9,760 nucleotides of DNA from an uncultured Eubacteriales bacterium (GTDB lineage Bacteria > Bacillota > Clostridia > Peptostreptococcales > Anaerovoracaceae). Below are positions 6,811-9,760 of this stretch, one piece after another; the stretch's first letter is position 1; each line of letters begins with the position of its first letter. Both the position numbers and the translations under genes were made by a program. The stretch spans positions 1 through 9,760 of the forward strand of contig CADCOV010000261.1 of the NCBI GenBank assembly GCA_902803185.1. The letters run 5' to 3'. The notes beneath the pieces were generated by a model, which was not told the DNA's origin, did not search any database, and saw only the letters and a list, made by a program, of their open reading frames with translations.

Positions 6811-7226
6811 CCTTCGCTGCCCCCCTTGCTGTAGTCATAGCCGCCCCAGGAGGTCTCGTCCCGCGGGTTCTTGTAGAGGAGGATGGAGAGGAACACCAGG
6901 TCCTCGTCGCCGTGGTTCTCCAGCCCGTTCCAAAGGCCGTTCGGGCAGAAGAAGAGGTCGCCCGGACCGATCTCTTCCACCCGGTCATCCTCATAGGCCA
7001 GGCCCTTGCCGCTGATCACGTAGTAGATCTCCATGTCGCCGGCCGGCCTGCATTTCTGCTCGTGGAAGCCGAAGGATCCTCCCGGCGGCATGATGGCCTT
7101 GCCGAAAAAGGCTCCCGCGCCCATGGACTCCTCCGGTTTCAGGAAGATCTGCCCGTCCACATACCGCTTCCCGCCCAGCATGTTCGGGATGCGCACCATT
7201 TCCATGTCTTCCGTGTGTCTGATCAT
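6807..7226 (-). CDS. small cupin-domain protein with altered metal-ligand motifs
   Basis: A 139-residue single cupin barrel. Motif 1 is at PGGSFGFHEQ...MEIYYVISGKG (48-75) and motif 2 at IGPGDLFFCPNGLWNGLEN (87-104). Small cupins of this type usually bind Fe, Mn or Zn through two His and a Glu in motif 1 and one His in motif 2. Here H55 and E66 remain, but the second motif-1 His is Q57, a stretch of about four extra residues separates it from E66, and the motif-2 His position is N100. It may bind metal differently, act as an isomerase or sugar/acid-binding protein, or bind ligand without metal. It sits between the Rid and S9 genes with ATGA overlaps on both sides (7226-7223 and 6810-6807), so its expression is tied to theirs. 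A purine-rich AGGAAGGAAA lies just before its ATG. Function unknown. Confidence 0.85.
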   Translation of the reverse strand: MIRHTEDMEMVRIPNMLGGKRYVDGQIFLKPEESMGAGAFFGKAIMPPGGSFGFHEQKCRPAGDMEIYYVISGKGLAYEDDRVEEIGPGDLFFCPNGLWNGLENHGDEDLVFLSILLYKNPRDETSWGGYDYSKGGSEG

Positions 7227-7711
7227 TTTCCTTCCTCTCCTCCGTCGGTCTTGATGCGAACGACCATGTCAAGGAGCACCGGCACGTTGAACGGCAGGAC
7301 GTTCACGCCCACCGCCGTACACACGTGTTCCCCCCGTTCGCCGAAAACGTCCTTGAACAGGTGCGACGCGCCGTTCAGGATCATGTGCTGGTCATAGAAA
7401 TCGTCGTCGCTGGCCACATAGCCGGTGACTTTGACGATCTCCCCGACCCGGTCCAGGTCCCCCAGTTCCGCGCGGATCAAAGCCAGCGCGTTCACGGCGG
7501 CCTCCCGGGCCGCTTCGTAGCCGGCCTCGTGCTTCATCCCGGTGACCAGCCGGCCCGTGTAGGACGGCTTTCCCCTGCGGCACGGGCCGACCCCCGCCAC
7601 AAAGAGCAGGTCCCCGCTCTTCTTCACCATCAGATGGTCGACGAGGGGCGAGGTGATCGGCATCTCAGGCAGCTCGATCCCCAGCACGGCGATCTTCTTT
7701 TCCGCAGACAT
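7223..7711 (-). CDS. Rid (YjgF/YER057c/UK114) family protein lacking the catalytic Arg
   Basis: 162 residues from the ATG at 7711. Family features are DLLFVAGVGP near the N-terminus, the helix with AVNALALIRAELGDLDRVGEIVKVTGYVAS and the C-terminal strand AVGVNVLPFNVPVLLDMVV. RidA enzymes form trimers and hydrolyse enamine/imine intermediates such as 2-aminoacrylate, using an Arg (Arg105 in enteric RidA) in an RSxV stretch before LP. Here the matching stretch is EHVCTAVGVNVLP, with Cys131 or a neighbour where Arg is expected, as in Rid subgroups not known to have that deaminase activity. The protein is also longer than the usual ~128 residues. An in-frame TTG at 7732 overlaps the M14 stop but has no Shine-Dalgarno; the ATG at 7711 has a perfect one. 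It lies in the operon downstream of the M14 peptidase. The substrate is unknown. Confidence 0.85.
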   Translation of the reverse strand: MSAEKKIAVLGIELPEMPITSPLVDHLMVKKSGDLLFVAGVGPCRRGKPSYTGRLVTGMKHEAGYEAAREAAVNALALIRAELGDLDRVGEIVKVTGYVASDDDFYDQHMILNGASHLFKDVFGERGEHVCTAVGVNVLPFNVPVLLDMVVRIKTDGGEEGK

Positions 7712-7716
7712 AACAT

Positions 7717-7722
7717 CCTCCT
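7717..7722 (-). promoter_or_regulatory. consensus Shine-Dalgarno deciding the Rid start
   Basis: AGGAGG on the minus strand, 5 nt before the ATG at 7711 (AGGAGGATGTTATG). The ATG within this string (7716-7714) is in another frame. The in-frame TTG at 7732 lies upstream of this site and has none of its own. Confidence 0.8.
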
Positions 7723-7728
7723 GATCTA

Positions 7729-9760
7729 TCAAAGGTTCTCCGCCGCGAAGTCGATCGCAGCCAAAATATTTCTCTCGTGCAGCTCCGCAGCCCTGCGCAG
7801 GTCCTCCCCCGTTGCGGTCTCGTCCGCCGCCTCCGCCGTCAGCATGAGCCTGACGGTCTGCGGCATGCGCACGGAAGGATAAGGGTGCTTGTCGTTTCTC
7901 GGGCTCGGGACGTAATAGTGCAGTAACCCGTCCGCGGCGTCGCCCCCCAGCGGATCCGCCTCAGGCGTGTACTTGCAGAACACGGCATCCATCCCGGCGG
8001 ACCGCCGGACATAGGCGTCATCTTCCCGGTAGCGGGCGGCCAGGTACTCCTGGAACCGCAGCATGAGCGCTTTGTTCTCCCGGAACGCGTCGTCCTCGAT
8101 GTGGAAATAGAAGCAGCTCATCTGGGTGCGTGGGAGCCAGAGCGCCCGGCTGCCGCCGATCACGTCGAACTGGCGGCCCATCTCGTGATGGGGAACGCCG
8201 TGGCAGTCGACGATCATGACCGGCTCGAGATCCCGGAGCAGGTCCGTGAAGGCCTGGGCCTCCGGACAGCAGGGCGGCGCCTCGCCGCAGTAATAATTCT
8301 GCATCAGATCGGTGTCCAGACTGTTCGTATAGCAGGCGTGGAACTGCCATTCCGGATGCTCCTTCGCCCGCTCGTAGTGGAGGGCGGCCCCGTCCGCGTT
8401 CTCCATCGGGAGAAGGACGATCCGCACCTTTTTCGCCAGCGCCCTGAACGCGCCGTCGTCCCGGAACCGCCGGAGCAGCAGCAGGAAGGCGTTGCTGGCG
8501 GACACTTCGTTGGCGTGGTGGCGGCCGTTGATCAAAACGGTCTTCCTCCCGTCCGGCCCGCCCCCGCGGTCCGGCATCAGCTCCACCCCGTAGAGGGTTC
8601 TGCCCTGCAGGGTCTTCCCCACCGGGAAGACGCGCACCTCCGGATCCTTCCGGATCTCCTCCAGCCAGGCCAGGTATTCCCCGTAACCGATCAGCGCATC
8701 CGCCTCCGGATGAGGCTGCGGACCGGCCGCATCCCCGTCCTCCGCATCAGCGCATCCGCTCTCCGGCAGCGCCTCGATGTAAAGGCCCGCTTCGACCTCC
8801 GGGTCTCCCGCCCGGACGTGTACCGCCGGCAGGATCCCGCCCATCGCGGTGACTCTGGCGCCGGGCAGCGCCTTCGCCAGGGTCCGGCGGAAGCAGGTCT
8901 GCACCATCGGCCGCAGGTTCTCCTCGATCGTCTCGCCGGCGGAGATCATATCCTCCGGCTCCGGGCCACGGATCTCCGGCCCGTTCAGCGTGATATCCAG
9001 CCGGAGGAGGCGGAACAGCGGTTCCTGCTGCACCTCGCTGCCGCCGAACAGCAGCGCCTCTTTGAAGCGGCCGGCCCGCCGCAGGACCTGTTCCGCCGCA
9101 GGCAGCACTTCGTCCCGGACGAAGGCCACGGCCCGTTCCGCATCCGTCAGGAAGAAAGCCTTTTCCTCTTCTCCCCCGTTCACGCTGCTGCGGATACAGG
9201 AGCGGGCGATCTGGCAGTACCCCGCGTCAGGATCGGCGGGCAGATAAGGGACCGCCGCATAGGACGACGCATGGGATCTTCGGAACACCGGCTCCCCCTC
9301 CGGGGAGAAGCCCTCCACCAGGTAGGTGATGCCGCTGCCCTCCGGGAGTGGCCGGAAGGTGACGTCCTCCCGCCGGATGCCCAGGACCTCTGCGATCCTG
9401 CGGTCCGCCGGATACGCGTCCTGCAGGGCCCGGGGCGGGTTTTCCCGGAGCGGAGGGCAGCCCGGCGCTGCCAGAGACAGGGGATCGTAGGCGATCCCCA
9501 CCCGGCCGCAGGGGCCGGCGGCTGCCAGCGCAGGCAGAGCCGCCCCGGTCAGCCAGAAATACCCCTCCTTGTAGGCTGGGAGCAGATAGCTCTCCGGCGA
9601 AAGGATGGCACCCCGCTTATTTGCTTCGGTCTCCAAGTGCTGCAGGAGGGCCTGCAGCGTCTCTTCGTCCTGCCAGAGCGTGCCTTTGACCGTGAGGCAG
9701 TCCCCTTCCGCGAGAGCGGGGATCGTCACGGTATCCAGATATTCCCGAGCCTCCCGCAGC
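7729..9760 (-). CDS. M14 family zinc carboxypeptidase with long N-terminal region, 5'-truncated by window edge
   Basis: The frame stays open from the TGA at 7729 to the right edge. The 666-residue reading from a GTG at 9729 has no Shine-Dalgarno, and the codons upstream read LREAREYLDT without a stop, so the N-terminus lies outside. Numbering from that GTG: the M14 domain occupies about 347-665. Zinc ligands are H405 and E408 in GRHHANEVS and probably H510 in VDCHG; E633 in MLTAEAAD is a candidate catalytic Glu. VGKTLQGRTLYGVEL (370-384) is the typical strand before the zinc motif. Residues 1-320 match nothing I recognise and are joined by an acidic Ala/Pro-rich linker (about 321-345). M14 enzymes release C-terminal residues or cleave gamma-glutamyl or murein peptides. 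First visible gene of the minus-strand operon, 17 nt before the Rid ATG. Location cannot be judged without the true N-terminus. Confidence 0.85.
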   Translation of the reverse strand, partial: LREAREYLDTVTIPALAEGDCLTVKGTLWQDEETLQALLQHLETEANKRGAILSPESYLLPAYKEGYFWLTGAALPALAAAGPCGRVGIAYDPLSLAAPGCPPLRENPPRALQDAYPADRRIAEVLGIRREDVTFRPLPEGSGITYLVEGFSPEGEPVFRRSHASSYAAVPYLPADPDAGYCQIARSCIRSSVNGGEEEKAFFLTDAERAVAFVRDEVLPAAEQVLRRAGRFKEALLFGGSEVQQEPLFRLLRLDITLNGPEIRGPEPEDMISAGETIEENLRPMVQTCFRRTLAKALPGARVTAMGGILPAVHVRAGDPEVEAGLYIEALPESGCADAEDGDAAGPQPHPEADALIGYGEYLAWLEEIRKDPEVRVFPVGKTLQGRTLYGVELMPDRGGGPDGRKTVLINGRHHANEVSASNAFLLLLRRFRDDGAFRALAKKVRIVLLPMENADGAALHYERAKEHPEWQFHACYTNSLDTDLMQNYYCGEAPPCCPEAQAFTDLLRDLEPVMIVDCHGVPHHEMGRQFDVIGGSRALWLPRTQMSCFYFHIEDDAFRENKALMLRFQEYLAARYREDDAYVRRSAGMDAVFCKYTPEADPLGGDAADGLLHYYVPSPRNDKHPYPSVRMPQTVRLMLTAEAADETATGEDLRRAAELHERNILAAIDFAAENL

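Noticed and set aside
4981..6834. A 617-codon plus-strand open frame
   Set aside because: Exactly antisense to the S9 peptidase, which has a complete catalytic triad; the antisense product has no recognisable motif and is rich in Arg, Ala and Pro.
3745..9760. Natural-product or RiPP biosynthetic cluster reading of the peptidase operon
   Set aside because: No precursor peptide, modification enzyme, adenylation domain or exporter is visible; all enzymes look hydrolytic or accessory.

Overview
This is a GC-rich bacterial window, densely coded on both strands. It looks like an amino-acid and peptide catabolism region. Strong AGGAGG-like ribosome binding sites, a consensus TATAAT promoter box in an AT-rich intergenic island, and a tryptophanase gene suggest an anaerobic, GC-rich member of the Bacillota (Clostridia-like). 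That placement is an inference from general character, not a database match.

Layout, left to right. Bases 1-1556 (+) hold a tryptophanase whose N-terminus lies beyond the left edge. A near-perfect bidirectional terminator (1589-1618) separates it from a convergent class V PLP aminotransferase (1640-2788, -). A 218-base divergent intergenic region (2789-3006) follows. It carries a good sigma-A-type promoter for a GntR/FCD regulator (3007-3735, +), a small inverted repeat that may be its operator, and a weak promoter candidate for the aminotransferase. From the right edge back to 3745 runs a five-gene minus-strand operon, in transcription order: M14 zinc carboxypeptidase (5' end beyond the window), Rid-family protein, small cupin, S9 prolyl-oligopeptidase-type serine peptidase, and a prolidase/imidazolonepropionase-like amidohydrolase. 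Two ATGA overlaps (Rid/cupin and cupin/S9) and gaps of 17 and 12 bases argue for co-transcription and translational coupling.

Working together (inference): two peptidases and a metal-dependent amidohydrolase would break down an imported peptide or amide. The aminotransferase and tryptophanase would process the released amino acids. The GntR/FCD protein would sense a carboxylate intermediate and control the aminotransferase and/or itself. The Rid protein lacks the Arg needed for classical enamine/imine deamination, and the cupin lacks two of the usual metal ligands. Both therefore look like specialised or non-catalytic members whose role in this operon is unknown. That five-gene set is the best candidate in the window for an undescribed pathway. 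I saw no RNA genes, CRISPR arrays, insertion sequences or long repeats. Several annotated-looking starts (TTG at 18, ATG at 2971, GTG at 4935, TTG at 7732, GTG at 9729) are probably not real starts.
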